A program made the position numbers and the translations under genes. Below, piece by piece: positions 7,993-15,170 of a stretch of 16,625 nt of DNA (position 1 is its first letter; every line of letters begins with the position of its first letter). Source of the stretch: Acholeplasmatales bacterium (lineage in GTDB: Bacteria > Bacillota_I > Bacilli_A > Acholeplasmatales > Anaeroplasmataceae); NCBI GenBank assembly GCA_016282815.1, contig JAEELU010000131.1, forward strand, positions 1 to 16,625. Direction: 5' to 3'. The notes under the pieces were generated by a model. That model was not told the DNA's origin and ran no database searches. It saw only the letters and a program-made list of their open reading frames with translations.

Positions 7993-9675
7993 TAAATAGA
8001 TGGCATTTTTTGTTTCACATTTTCCTTCCTTAATCATATAATCGAAGGATATTTTATCATTAATATATTCCTCATTAAAATGATAATTAGTAATATTATT
8101 AGCATCACATAATTCAAAATCATGTGTTGTAATAATAAATGAGGCATTAAAGCTATTAAGCTTATCGATAACCTTTAATGAAGCACTTATTCTATCTGTG
8201 GCGTTAGTACCCTTAAATATTTCATCAATTAATACTAATACATGCTGAGATTTGATTGCTTCATTGATTTTCTTCATTCTAAGTATTTCAGCGTAGAATG
8301 TACTGATTCCCTCCGCTAGCATATCATTTGCACGAAGAGATGTGTAAATACTTAGATTAGTAGATGTAAAGCTCTTGGCAGGTATTAAGCCCTTTGCGTT
8401 ATATAATGTTTGGCAGATACCAAGTGTTCTCATGAATGTAGTTTTACCACTCATATTACTACCTGTTAGAATGATACCACCAGATAATGCTAAGCTGTTT
8501 GGCACACAATTTTTGATTAATGGATGATACATATCAACTCCATTTATTTCACCATCATTTGGCTTTGTATAAACCTCATTATCCATACCGATATTAGCAA
8601 GTGACATTATGCATTCTAGTTCACCAACAAGCTCAAAATACTTCTTTAAATTAATAATGCTTTTAGCTTTATTATTGAATATTAAAATAATAAATAAATC
8701 AAATATACAAATTAGATTTGAAAATATATTAAAGATAATATTTCTTCGAGTAGAAAGTAAATTTAATATATTTTTTATTTTTCTTATATCTAAAATTGAT
8801 TTAGAGGCTTCATGCTTTATTTCCTCTAATCTTTTAGTTTTAGGATCAATTGATTCTAATTCCTTTGATAGATAATAATAATTATCCATTAAATAGTAAT
8901 AATTAGTTGAATCAATATCAAATACCTCATTCTTTAGGCATAGCTTAGCTAGAATAAAATTAGTAAATCCAAATATAAATAGAAAATAAGGATTTAATCC
9001 TAATGTGAATATTAGTATTAAATATACTATTGTTCCTAGGAAGGATAATATAGGTATTAGCCATAATGGGTTAAATTTAATTTTAGTTTCAAATGCTTGA
9101 TACATAATATCATAATCTAGCTTTTTTGCATCACTTTTGAATTCTAGTAATCTAGCTTCTATTTCTACTGTATGCTCATCATTTGCTAAATATTCTATCG
9201 TGTCAGTATAATCTGTATCATTATCCCTTGGTGTAGTTAAAGCCTCCTTAAGCTTCAATCTACCATATTTAGTTTTACAAACTGATAGATATTGAAATAA
9301 TGAATTCTTACCAAATAAATCTAAATCTAATTCCTTATAGTCTTCCTTATCAATTAAATCAGAGCCTGTATCAAAGAATTTAGAATATTCATTATTTCTT
9401 CTTAATCTATGATTAAAATATACCTTTTTTACATTATTCTTATGAGCTAATGCTACATAGAATCTATAGGTAAAAATTAGATATGCTAAAAAGATAAAGA
9501 AGCTTATAGCTGTTACTATTCCATATAATAATGGATTATCTAATGTAATTAAGCATATTGCCCAAGCTATTAAATTTGCAGTTAGAATAATAGAGCCTGC
9601 TGAAATAAAGCTAGTTATTCTTTTTAGCTTTGATATCTCATTATCTATATTTCCTTCATTTTTAAATTCTAGCAT
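7969..9675 (-). CDS. Membrane-anchored MutS-like ATPase (MutS domain V)
   Basis: The 568-residue protein ends in a MutS-type ATPase. Walker A is GSNMSGKT (405-412), the MutS signature segment STFYAEILRM is at 458-467, Walker B is VLVLIDEIF (479-487) followed by KGTN, and the switch is TTHD at 516-519. It lacks the mismatch-recognition and connector domains I-II. Instead there are two membrane segments near the N-terminus (~25-45, 50-70), two more at ~205-225 and 228-247, and one at ~315-335. Related membrane-bound MutS-domain proteins occur in Firmicutes and Bacteroidetes, but their function is unknown; canonical mismatch repair is unlikely. Between the hydrophobic parts lie lever-like helices with charged residues. 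The start has GGTGAAGG just upstream, right after the glgP terminator. Confidence 0.88.
   Translation of the reverse strand: MLEFKNEGNIDNEISKLKRITSFISAGSIILTANLIAWAICLITLDNPLLYGIVTAISFFIFLAYLIFTYRFYVALAHKNNVKKVYFNHRLRRNNEYSKFFDTGSDLIDKEDYKELDLDLFGKNSLFQYLSVCKTKYGRLKLKEALTTPRDNDTDYTDTIEYLANDEHTVEIEARLLEFKSDAKKLDYDIMYQAFETKIKFNPLWLIPILSFLGTIVYLILIFTLGLNPYFLFIFGFTNFILAKLCLKNEVFDIDSTNYYYLMDNYYYLSKELESIDPKTKRLEEIKHEASKSILDIRKIKNILNLLSTRRNIIFNIFSNLICIFDLFIILIFNNKAKSIINLKKYFELVGELECIMSLANIGMDNEVYTKPNDGEINGVDMYHPLIKNCVPNSLALSGGIILTGSNMSGKTTFMRTLGICQTLYNAKGLIPAKSFTSTNLSIYTSLRANDMLAEGISTFYAEILRMKKINEAIKSQHVLVLIDEIFKGTNATDRISASLKVIDKLNSFNASFIITTHDFELCDANNITNYHFNEEYINDKISFDYMIKEGKCETKNAIYLLKMADII
7981..8011 (+). 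terminator. Rho-independent terminator of the HAD gene
   Basis: An 8-bp perfect stem (TGCCATCT at 7981-7988, AGATGGCA at 7998-8005, 9-base loop) is followed by six T residues (8006-8011). The left arm and loop include the last codons and stop of the HAD gene, and the whole structure lies within the coding end of the opposite MutS-like gene. Confidence 0.85.
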
Positions 9676-9688
9676 ACCTTCACCGCCT

Positions 9689-9714
9689 AAAAAGAGGGGT
9701 AACTCCCCTCTTTT
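9689..9714 (-). terminator. Terminator between glgP and the MutS-like gene
   Basis: A 10-bp perfect stem (AAAAGAGGGG 9690-9699, CCCCTCTTTT 9705-9714, 5-base loop) follows the glgP stop by one base. On the minus strand the 3' arm runs into TTTTT. It ends 13 bases before the MutS-like start codon, so it either isolates that gene from glgP or lets only a fraction of transcripts through. No separate promoter for the MutS-like gene is visible in the remaining gap. Confidence 0.8.
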
Positions 9715-9715
9715 A

Positions 9716-12142
9716 TTAATTATTATCTAATTTGTATGCATCAACATGCCAAATATCTTCATTATATTGACGCATTGTTCTATCAGTAGTAAAGAAGCCT
9801 GATTTAGCAACATTTACTATTGACATATGTAACCACTTCTTTTGATCCTTATATAGGTCATTAATCTTTTCTTGAGCCTTAATATAAGAATCGAAATCCT
9901 TTAATACAAAGTAATTATCTGTATAAAGTAGATTATCTCTAATCATAGCGAATTCATTTTGATCTACATTTTCGAAGAAGCCATTAGTTAATTGGTCGAT
10001 AACCTGATGAATTCTTTCATCATTCATGTAATAATCCATTGGGTTATAGCCACCCTTAGCGTAGATTGATGTAACCTCATCAGCGTTCATACCGAAAATA
10101 ACAATGTTATCCTCACCAACGAAATCACTAATTTCAACGTTGGCACCATCTAGAGTACCACAAGTGATTGCACCATTCATCATAAACTTCATATTTGAAG
10201 TACCAGATGCTTCCTTAGAAGCTGTAGAAATTTGCTCACTTACGTTAGCTGCTGGAATGATAGTTTCTGCATAAGTAACATTATAATTTACTACGAATAC
10301 AGCCTTTAATAATGAATTTGTTTCATCATCATTATTAACCTTATCAGCGATTGTATTGATTAGCTTAATAATCTTCTTTGCGAATACATAGCCTGGAGCA
10401 CTCTTTGCACCAAAGATAAATGTATGAGGATAATAATTAGCCTTAAATTCTGGATCAGACTTTAATCTATTATATACGTACATAATATGTAGTGCATTCA
10501 TTAGCTGACGCTTATATTCATGTAATCTCTTTACCTGAATATCAAAGATTGAATTAGTATCAAGTGAAATTGATTGTGAAGCATAAATCTTCTTTGCAAG
10601 CTCCTGCTTACGAGCACGCTTCATTGCTGCGAACTCCTCTTGAACTTTTGGATCATCTGCATACTTCTCAAGTAATGGGAATTTAGCTTCAGGGTCCTTA
10701 ACCCAATCAGGACAAATTCTATTTAAAATCTTAACTAGCTCTGGATTTGAATGTAATAACCATCTTCTATGAGTTATACCATTTGTCTTATTATTGAACT
10801 TACCAGGATAATAATCATTGAATACCTTCATTTCGATATTCTTTAGGATTTCAGTATGTAGTGCAGCAACACCATTTACACTGAATGAACCATGAATGGC
10901 TAAATTAGCCATATGGATTGTGTTATCCTTAATAATTGCCATGTCGTAGCATTCCTTAGAATTTTGACCATACTTATTAGCGATATCAATAATTATTCTA
11001 CGGTTGATTTCCTCAACGATAGTATAGATTCTTGGTAATAATCTCTTGAATAGATGTACTGGCCACTTCTCTAATGCCTCTGATAGGATAGTGTGGTTTG
11101 TATAAGCACATGTATTCTTTGTAATCTTCCATGCATCATCCCACTCTAAGCCTTCAATGTCAACTAGAATTCTCATTAATTCTGCAACGATTAATGAAGG
11201 GTGAGTATCATTGATATGGAATACTACCTTCTTATCTAAATTCTTAACTGTACCATAAACCTTCTTGTGAGCTTGGATAGCACTAGTTACACCAGCACTT
11301 ACGAAGAAATATTGTTGCTTTAAACGTAAAAGCTTACCTTCCTCATTTTCATCATTTGGATAAAGCATTGATGAAATCTCACGAAGCTTCTTATGATACT
11401 CGAATGCATCTCCATCTGGCTCATATTGGCTTGGTTCTGCACTCCATAATCTTAATGTGTTAACTACATGGTTGTTATCACCGATGATAGGTACATCATA
11501 TGGAACAGCCTTAACGTATTCTGCATTTCTATGCTTAACACGTAATTTACCATTTTGGTTAGAAATATCAATATATCCGTAGAATGGAATTTCTACAGAA
11601 TCCTGATCCTTTCTGATTTCCCATACGTTTAGATCCTTTAACCATCTATCAGGATGCTCTACCTGATAACCATTCTTGATTCCTTGCTCAAAGAAACCAT
11701 AACGGTATCTGATACAGTTACCATGAACTGGTAAACCTAGTGAAGCAACTGAATCCATGAAGCAGGCTGCAAGTCTACCTAAACCACCGTTACCTAATCC
11801 GGCATCTGCCTCCTGATGCTCTACCTCATTTAAATCAATTCCTAATTCATCAAATGCAGTTTTAACTACATTATATACACCAGCATTCATTAAGTTATTA
11901 GTAATCATTCTTCCCATTAAGAATTCCATTGAGAAGTAATATACCTTTCTTAATTCCTGACGGCTTTGAATTTTATTTGTTTCATGCCAATCCTTTGCAA
12001 TATAGAATCTAACCATTTCACCTAAAACAACATATTGTTGGTAAGGTGTTGAATCCTTAAAGTCTACTGCATATTTATTCTCAACATTAGAAATAAATGC
12101 TTGTTTAAAAGTTTTAACATCCTTGAAATTTGCGTAATTCAT
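9716..12142 (-). CDS. glgP: Glycogen/maltodextrin phosphorylase
   Basis: This PLP-dependent GT35 enzyme releases glucose-1-phosphate from alpha-1,4-glucans. The 808-residue protein is full length for bacterial phosphorylases. The PLP lysine lies in EASGTSNMKF (residues 644-653, K652). Other conserved blocks are YYFSMEFLMGR, DAGLGNGGLGRLAACFMDS, VFHINDTHPS, NGITHRRW, QVKRLHEYKRQLMN and LDGANVEI. No long N-terminal regulatory extension is present. The start is ATG 12140-12142, 8 bases after GAAAGGGG; an in-frame ATG 33 bases upstream has no ribosome site. No other glycogen gene is adjacent, so whether glycogen or imported maltodextrin is the substrate is open. An operator-like palindrome upstream suggests sugar-responsive control. 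Confidence 0.96.
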   Translation of the reverse strand: MNYANFKDVKTFKQAFISNVENKYAVDFKDSTPYQQYVVLGEMVRFYIAKDWHETNKIQSRQELRKVYYFSMEFLMGRMITNNLMNAGVYNVVKTAFDELGIDLNEVEHQEADAGLGNGGLGRLAACFMDSVASLGLPVHGNCIRYRYGFFEQGIKNGYQVEHPDRWLKDLNVWEIRKDQDSVEIPFYGYIDISNQNGKLRVKHRNAEYVKAVPYDVPIIGDNNHVVNTLRLWSAEPSQYEPDGDAFEYHKKLREISSMLYPNDENEEGKLLRLKQQYFFVSAGVTSAIQAHKKVYGTVKNLDKKVVFHINDTHPSLIVAELMRILVDIEGLEWDDAWKITKNTCAYTNHTILSEALEKWPVHLFKRLLPRIYTIVEEINRRIIIDIANKYGQNSKECYDMAIIKDNTIHMANLAIHGSFSVNGVAALHTEILKNIEMKVFNDYYPGKFNNKTNGITHRRWLLHSNPELVKILNRICPDWVKDPEAKFPLLEKYADDPKVQEEFAAMKRARKQELAKKIYASQSISLDTNSIFDIQVKRLHEYKRQLMNALHIMYVYNRLKSDPEFKANYYPHTFIFGAKSAPGYVFAKKIIKLINTIADKVNNDDETNSLLKAVFVVNYNVTYAETIIPAANVSEQISTASKEASGTSNMKFMMNGAITCGTLDGANVEISDFVGEDNIVIFGMNADEVTSIYAKGGYNPMDYYMNDERIHQVIDQLTNGFFENVDQNEFAMIRDNLLYTDNYFVLKDFDSYIKAQEKINDLYKDQKKWLHMSIVNVAKSGFFTTDRTMRQYNEDIWHVDAYKLDNN

Positions 12143-12196
12143 TCCAAAGTCCCCTTTCTTTAAATAAATTATCATTTAAATTTTACCATATAATGC

Positions 12197-12218
12197 CCTT
12201 TTTTTATTAAAAAAAAGG
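12197..12218. repeat. A/T-rich inverted repeat in the glgP leader
   Basis: CCTTTTTTT (12197-12205) and AAAAAAAGG (12210-12218) form a 9-bp stem with a 4-base loop. It is nearly all A-T and not followed by a T run on the minus strand, so it is a poor terminator for recX. It overlaps the candidate glgP -10. Confidence 0.45.
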
Positions 12219-12233
12219 TATTTTTTATGTAAA
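12206..12233 (-). promoter_or_regulatory. glgP: Candidate glgP promoter
   Basis: On the minus strand, TTTACA (complement of 12228-12233) and TTTAAT (complement of 12206-12211) are separated by 16 bases; each differs from consensus by one base. The surrounding sequence is very A/T-rich, so chance matches are likely. A TAAAAT nearer the gene is an alternative -10 without a -35. Confidence 0.4.
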
Positions 12234-12243
12234 AACGTTTTAC
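12229..12243. promoter_or_regulatory. LacI-family-like operator before glgP
   Basis: GTAAAA-ACG-TTTTAC is an inverted repeat with 6-bp arms around a central CG, the general shape of LacI/GalR-family operators such as MalR or CcpA sites. It is not a good cre match (the outer TG and CA are displaced). It overlaps the candidate -35 of glgP, suiting a repressor of maltodextrin or glycogen breakdown. No regulator gene is in the window. Confidence 0.4.
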
Positions 12244-12246
12244 TAT

Positions 12247-12849
12247 TTATATATCTAGCGTACTTATATCGCTTGAATCATAGCCTCTTTGATATAAATA
12301 TAACTTTATTTTCTGCCTTTTAATATAGTCATCATACTTATCATATTTGTGCTTTATTTTCTCATAAAGCTTAGCTAAAGCATCATAATATAAATCATAA
12401 TCCATACTTTTAATAGCATTCGCTATTAACTCTTTATCAAATTTCTTATTCTTTAGCTTTTCCTCTATCATCTTTTTACCATTATAGGCTTTAGCATAAG
12501 AATAGATATAGCTATTGATTAATTCAGCTTCGTTAATAAGCTTTTTTGATTTAATTCTATCTACGATATTATTAGCACTATCATTATCTAAGCCTTTATC
12601 AATTAAATAATAAAATACCTCATTATGGTTCTTACCATATCGATAGGCATAATTTACTGCTTGATTATAATATTTAGAAAGCTCACTATCCCTTTTAGCA
12701 AGATTTAATGTGTTATCATCAATCTCCTTATCCTTAAAAAGACGATATTCCAAGATAGTATCCTCATCAAAGATATATTCCTTATCATCGATAATAACCT
12801 TATATTCATTTTTATTTTTTATCTTTGATAGGCTTTTTATAATCTTCAT
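12247..12849 (-). CDS. recX: RecX family regulator of RecA
   Basis: RecX binds RecA filaments and limits their activity. The 200-residue product has the Firmicutes pattern: an N-terminal strand region, LEYRLFKDKEIDD, three-helix repeats (YYNQAVNYAYRYGKNHNEVFYYLIDKGL, then KLINEAELINSYIYSYAKAYNGKKMIEEKL), and the RecX C-terminal block KIKLYLYQRGYDSSDI. It is highly charged and cytoplasmic. The ATG shares a base with the yitT stop (TAATG), so translation is coupled. recA is not in the window. The identification rests on helix-repeat pattern rather than catalytic residues. Confidence 0.85.
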   Translation of the reverse strand: MKIIKSLSKIKNKNEYKVIIDDKEYIFDEDTILEYRLFKDKEIDDNTLNLAKRDSELSKYYNQAVNYAYRYGKNHNEVFYYLIDKGLDNDSANNIVDRIKSKKLINEAELINSYIYSYAKAYNGKKMIEEKLKNKKFDKELIANAIKSMDYDLYYDALAKLYEKIKHKYDKYDDYIKRQKIKLYLYQRGYDSSDISTLDI

Positions 12850-13817
12850 TAAATAAGACCTCTTTTTTCGTATTCTCCTCTTACTTCCTTACATGATGTA
12901 ACAAAGGTAAATGCCTGTGGCTCATACTCTGATATCATTGAGGTAATTCTATAAGCCTCATTCTTATCCATTGTACAAATAACCATAGTACGTTCTAAAT
13001 TTGTATAAGCACCTGTAACCTTAGTAAATGTTACACCTCTATCTAGCTCCTTATAGATTAATTCCTTTATTCCTTCAGGATTATCAGTGATAACATATAC
13101 TGTTCTTCTTGTTTTAGCAGAAAGACAAATCCAGTCAATTATGTATGCCTGCATAATTACACCTATTGAGCCCCACACTACCATTTCGATTTGGTAAACA
13201 TATGTGAAACCCTCTGCACCCTTAACAAAGCCTGCGAATAATACGATTACCCAGTCTGTTAAATATATACAAACACTCATAGGTACCTTCAAGAATTTGC
13301 TCATAATCTTTTGGAATACATCCATTCCGCCTGTCGAGCCATTATTCTTTATGGCAATACCAACACCTATACCTGTTAGTAATGAACCACATAATAGGGC
13401 TACTATCTTCACTGTTCCTGGGTCAGTAATACTATTTAAGAAGAAATTACTATCGAATACTCTTTCAAATAAGAATATCGCAGATGGTGATAGTACTGTT
13501 GCGTAAATTGTTTTAATAAAGAATTCCTTACCCAAAAACAGCAATCCCATTATTAATGCGATACCATCGATAATATACAAAAATATAGAAGGTGTAAACC
13601 AATCCCAGGCTGTGTTAATTAATGGTGTAAATAGTATGGCAAGGCCCATTGTTCCACCACTTACAATTCCAGCAGGATCTAAAAAGAAATAAAAGCCAAT
13701 ATCCAATATTAATACACCGATAGTAATAAAGAAATATTGCTTAAACTTTCTTTTTACACCAGGATGCTTCATCCCTTCTTCAATTCGTTCAATTAAACTT
13801 TTATTTTTATTATCCAT
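12849..13817 (-). CDS. YitT family membrane protein (DUF161 plus DUF2179)
   Basis: The 322-residue integral membrane protein has an N-terminal cytosolic segment of ~25 residues and about five or six hydrophobic segments (YFFITIGVLILDIGFYFFL; the GGTMGLAIL stretch; FLYIIDGIALIMGLLFL; IVALLCGSLLTGIGVGIAI; YLTDWVIVLFAGFV). A C-terminal cytosolic DUF2179 domain begins at RTVYVITDNPEGIKEL. This is the YitT architecture; function and any substrate are unknown. The start is ATG 13815-13817, 9 bases after a GGGG tract, 4 bases after the prfB stop; an upstream in-frame GTG inside prfB has no better signal. It is cotranscribed with prfB and recX by position. Confidence 0.9.
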   Translation of the reverse strand: MDNKNKSLIERIEEGMKHPGVKRKFKQYFFITIGVLILDIGFYFFLDPAGIVSGGTMGLAILFTPLINTAWDWFTPSIFLYIIDGIALIMGLLFLGKEFFIKTIYATVLSPSAIFLFERVFDSNFFLNSITDPGTVKIVALLCGSLLTGIGVGIAIKNNGSTGGMDVFQKIMSKFLKVPMSVCIYLTDWVIVLFAGFVKGAEGFTYVYQIEMVVWGSIGVIMQAYIIDWICLSAKTRRTVYVITDNPEGIKELIYKELDRGVTFTKVTGAYTNLERTMVICTMDKNEAYRITSMISEYEPQAFTFVTSCKEVRGEYEKRGLI

Positions 13818-13821
13818 ATAA

Positions 13822-14919
13822 CTATTCCCCAACACTATATTTCAAATAAGCTTCTATAAAGCCATCAAGCTCTCCATCCATAACTGTATTAACGTTAGTT
13901 TCCTCATAATCATTTCTATGATCCTTAACCAGTGTATAAGGAGTAAAAACATAGCTTCTTATTTGGCTACCAAAGTTAATGCTCATTTGCTCTCCCTTTA
14001 TTTTCTTCATTTCTTCCTCTTGCTTCTTAAGCTCAAGCTCAAGTAGCTTAGATTTCAAAATTTTAAAAGCAAATTCCTTATTCTTAATCTGACTTCTTTC
14101 ATTTTGACATGTAACAACAATACCAGTAGGCTTATGCGTTATTCTTACTGCAGAGTCAGTTGTATTTACTGATTGACCACCAGCTCCTGATGAATGATAA
14201 ACATCTATTCTAATATCCTCATCATTAATTTTGATATCTCCAGTTTCTTCTATTTCAGGTGCAACATCACATGAACAGAATGATGTATGACGTCTAGCAT
14301 TAGAGTCAAATGGAGAGATTCTAACTAGTCTATGAACACCACGTTCACCCTTTAATAGTCCATAAGCATATTTACCAATAACCTCGATTGTTACAGATTT
14401 AATACCTGCTTCACTACCAGGCTGATAATCAAGTACATTAATCTTAAATCCCTTACGCTGTGCATATCTTGTATACATTCTATATAGCATTAATGCCCAG
14501 TCCATAGACTCAGTACCACCAGCACCTGGGTGTAATTCTAAAATACAATTATTAAAATCATATTTACCTGATAATAAGGCTTTAGTCTCTACCTTTTCAA
14601 TTTCTGTTTTAAATGTATTTATTTCATCCTCTAATAGTACCATATATTCTGAATCTTCTAAGGCCATATCTACACTTTCTACAATACCATCAAATGATTT
14701 TTTTAAATCTGAATATTGAGATAATATCTCCTTTATCTCATTAGCTCTTTGAATAGTTGATTGAGCCTTATTTTGGTCAGACCAAAAATCCGGATTATTA
14801 ATTTCTGAATCAAGTCCAACCAATTCATTCTTTAATCCATCTATATTAAATGCTTCATTTAAATCATTTAGTTTTATTCCATATTCATCTATGAATTTAT
14901 TTATTTCATACTTTTCCAT
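13822..14919 (-). CDS. prfB: Peptide chain release factor 2
   Basis: RF2 releases nascent protein at UGA and UAA codons. The 365-residue product has the GGQ catalytic motif in SSGAGGQSVN, the RF2 stop-codon tripeptide SPF in RISPFDSNARR, and the N-terminal helical domain with NPDFWSDQ. The gene is one continuous frame: the region where most bacteria have an in-frame UGA and +1 frameshift (around residue 25) reads through AFNIDGLKNE with no CTTTGA. The ATG has GGTG 7 bases upstream and the promoter follows closely. In many Firmicutes secA precedes prfB; here an IS element and an orphan terminator occupy that place. Confidence 0.97.
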   Translation of the reverse strand: MEKYEINKFIDEYGIKLNDLNEAFNIDGLKNELVGLDSEINNPDFWSDQNKAQSTIQRANEIKEILSQYSDLKKSFDGIVESVDMALEDSEYMVLLEDEINTFKTEIEKVETKALLSGKYDFNNCILELHPGAGGTESMDWALMLYRMYTRYAQRKGFKINVLDYQPGSEAGIKSVTIEVIGKYAYGLLKGERGVHRLVRISPFDSNARRHTSFCSCDVAPEIEETGDIKINDEDIRIDVYHSSGAGGQSVNTTDSAVRITHKPTGIVVTCQNERSQIKNKEFAFKILKSKLLELELKKQEEEMKKIKGEQMSINFGSQIRSYVFTPYTLVKDHRNDYEETNVNTVMDGELDGFIEAYLKYSVGE

Positions 14920-14935
14920 TTTTAAACACCAATTT

Positions 14936-14964
14936 ATTATAATCTATATAATAGATTAATTCAA
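14936..14964 (-). promoter_or_regulatory. Sigma-A-type promoter of prfB-yitT-recX
   Basis: On the minus strand, TTGAAT (complement of 14959-14964) and a perfect TATAAT (complement of 14936-14941) are separated by 17 bases. Transcription would begin ~14929, leaving a leader of about 10 nt with GGTG close to the 5' end. Confidence 0.8.
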
Positions 14965-14979
14965 ATAGTATAAAAAGAA

Positions 14980-15003
14980 AATTCTAGTACTTCTACTAGA
15001 ATT
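14980..15003 (-). terminator. Terminator of a minus-strand gene lying beyond the IS element
   Basis: A perfect 10-bp stem (14980-14989 with 14994-15003, loop CTTC) is followed on the minus strand by TTTCTTTTTA. No minus-strand gene lies just upstream in the window, because the IS element begins two bases past the stem. The hairpin must have served a gene now separated by the insertion, plausibly secA by usual synteny. Confidence 0.75.
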
Positions 15004-15005
15004 CT

Positions 15006-15027
15006 GGCTCTTTAAAATTTGAGGTAG
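15006..15027 (+). repeat. Left terminal inverted repeat of the IS
   Basis: The 22-base end starts GGCTCTTT and finishes TGAGGTAG. It matches the reverse complement of 16604-16625 at 17 of 22 positions. Confidence 0.88.
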
Positions 15028-15094
15028 GTAGGTAGTTGACACCTTAAAATCTAAGGTAGTTATAAAAAATACCTATACTTCCAATCTTAGGTAG
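15023..15094 (+). repeat. Left subterminal GGTAG box array of the IS
   Basis: GGTAG occurs as three overlapping copies at 15023-15035, again at 15055-15059 and 15090-15094. Inverted partners form small dyads (ACCTTA/TAAGGT at 15041-15057, TACCTA/TAGGTA at 15070-15093). The block 15078-15094 recurs inverted at the right end. These are likely transposase-binding sites. Confidence 0.65.
15036..15066 (+). promoter_or_regulatory. Candidate distal promoter (P1) in the IS left end
   Basis: A perfect -35 TTGACA (15036-15041) is followed after 18-19 bases by TTATAA/TATAAA (15060-15066). The spacing is slightly long. Transcripts would start ~15073 and run through the fold-back structure before the transposase. 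Confidence 0.45.
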
Positions 15095-15101
15095 TTAAAT
15101 A

Positions 15102-15131
15102 TATACAAAAAAAGTGTATCTCCTATATAAT
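15102..15131 (+). promoter_or_regulatory. Proximal transposase promoter (P2)
   Basis: A perfect TATAAT (15126-15131) has TATACA (15102-15107) 18 bases upstream as a moderate -35. Transcription would start ~15138, about 30 nt before the start codon and downstream of the left arm of the fold-back. Confidence 0.55.
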
Positions 15132-15170
15132 GTAATTGCTTAGAAAACATTTAGAAAGGAGATACATTTT
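15111..15170 (+). promoter_or_regulatory. Fold-back hiding the transposase ribosome site
   Basis: Bases 15111-15124 pair with 15157-15170: ten consecutive Watson-Crick pairs (TGTATCTCCT with AGGAGATACA), one G-U pair, then three A-U pairs. The right arm contains the Shine-Dalgarno AAGGAG and the first two bases of the TTG start. The 32-base loop can add an inner AATGT/ACATT stem. Only RNAs starting upstream of 15111 contain the left arm. Confidence 0.7.
15137..15149 (+). repeat. Inner 13-bp inverted repeat, left copy
   Basis: TGCTTAGAAAACA is the exact reverse complement of 16495-16507. The two copies bracket the transposase gene: this one at the predicted mRNA 5' end, the other 7 bases past the stop codon. 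Confidence 0.8.

Noticed and set aside
12197..12218. Terminator of recX
   Set aside because: The stem is almost purely A-T and no T run follows it on the minus strand.
12229..12243. CcpA cre site
   Set aside because: The outer TG and CA of the cre consensus are out of register; a general LacI-family operator is the safer reading.
13822..14919. Genetic code change (TGA as Trp) suggested by AT-rich, Mollicutes-like content
   Set aside because: Trp is encoded by TGG (for example in nusA), nusA ends with TGA, and RF2 is present and intact.
15023..15035. GGTA tandem repeat as a microsatellite or CRISPR-like unit
   Set aside because: The copies are short, lie at both ends of an IS in mirror orientation, and have no spacers; they fit transposase boxes.
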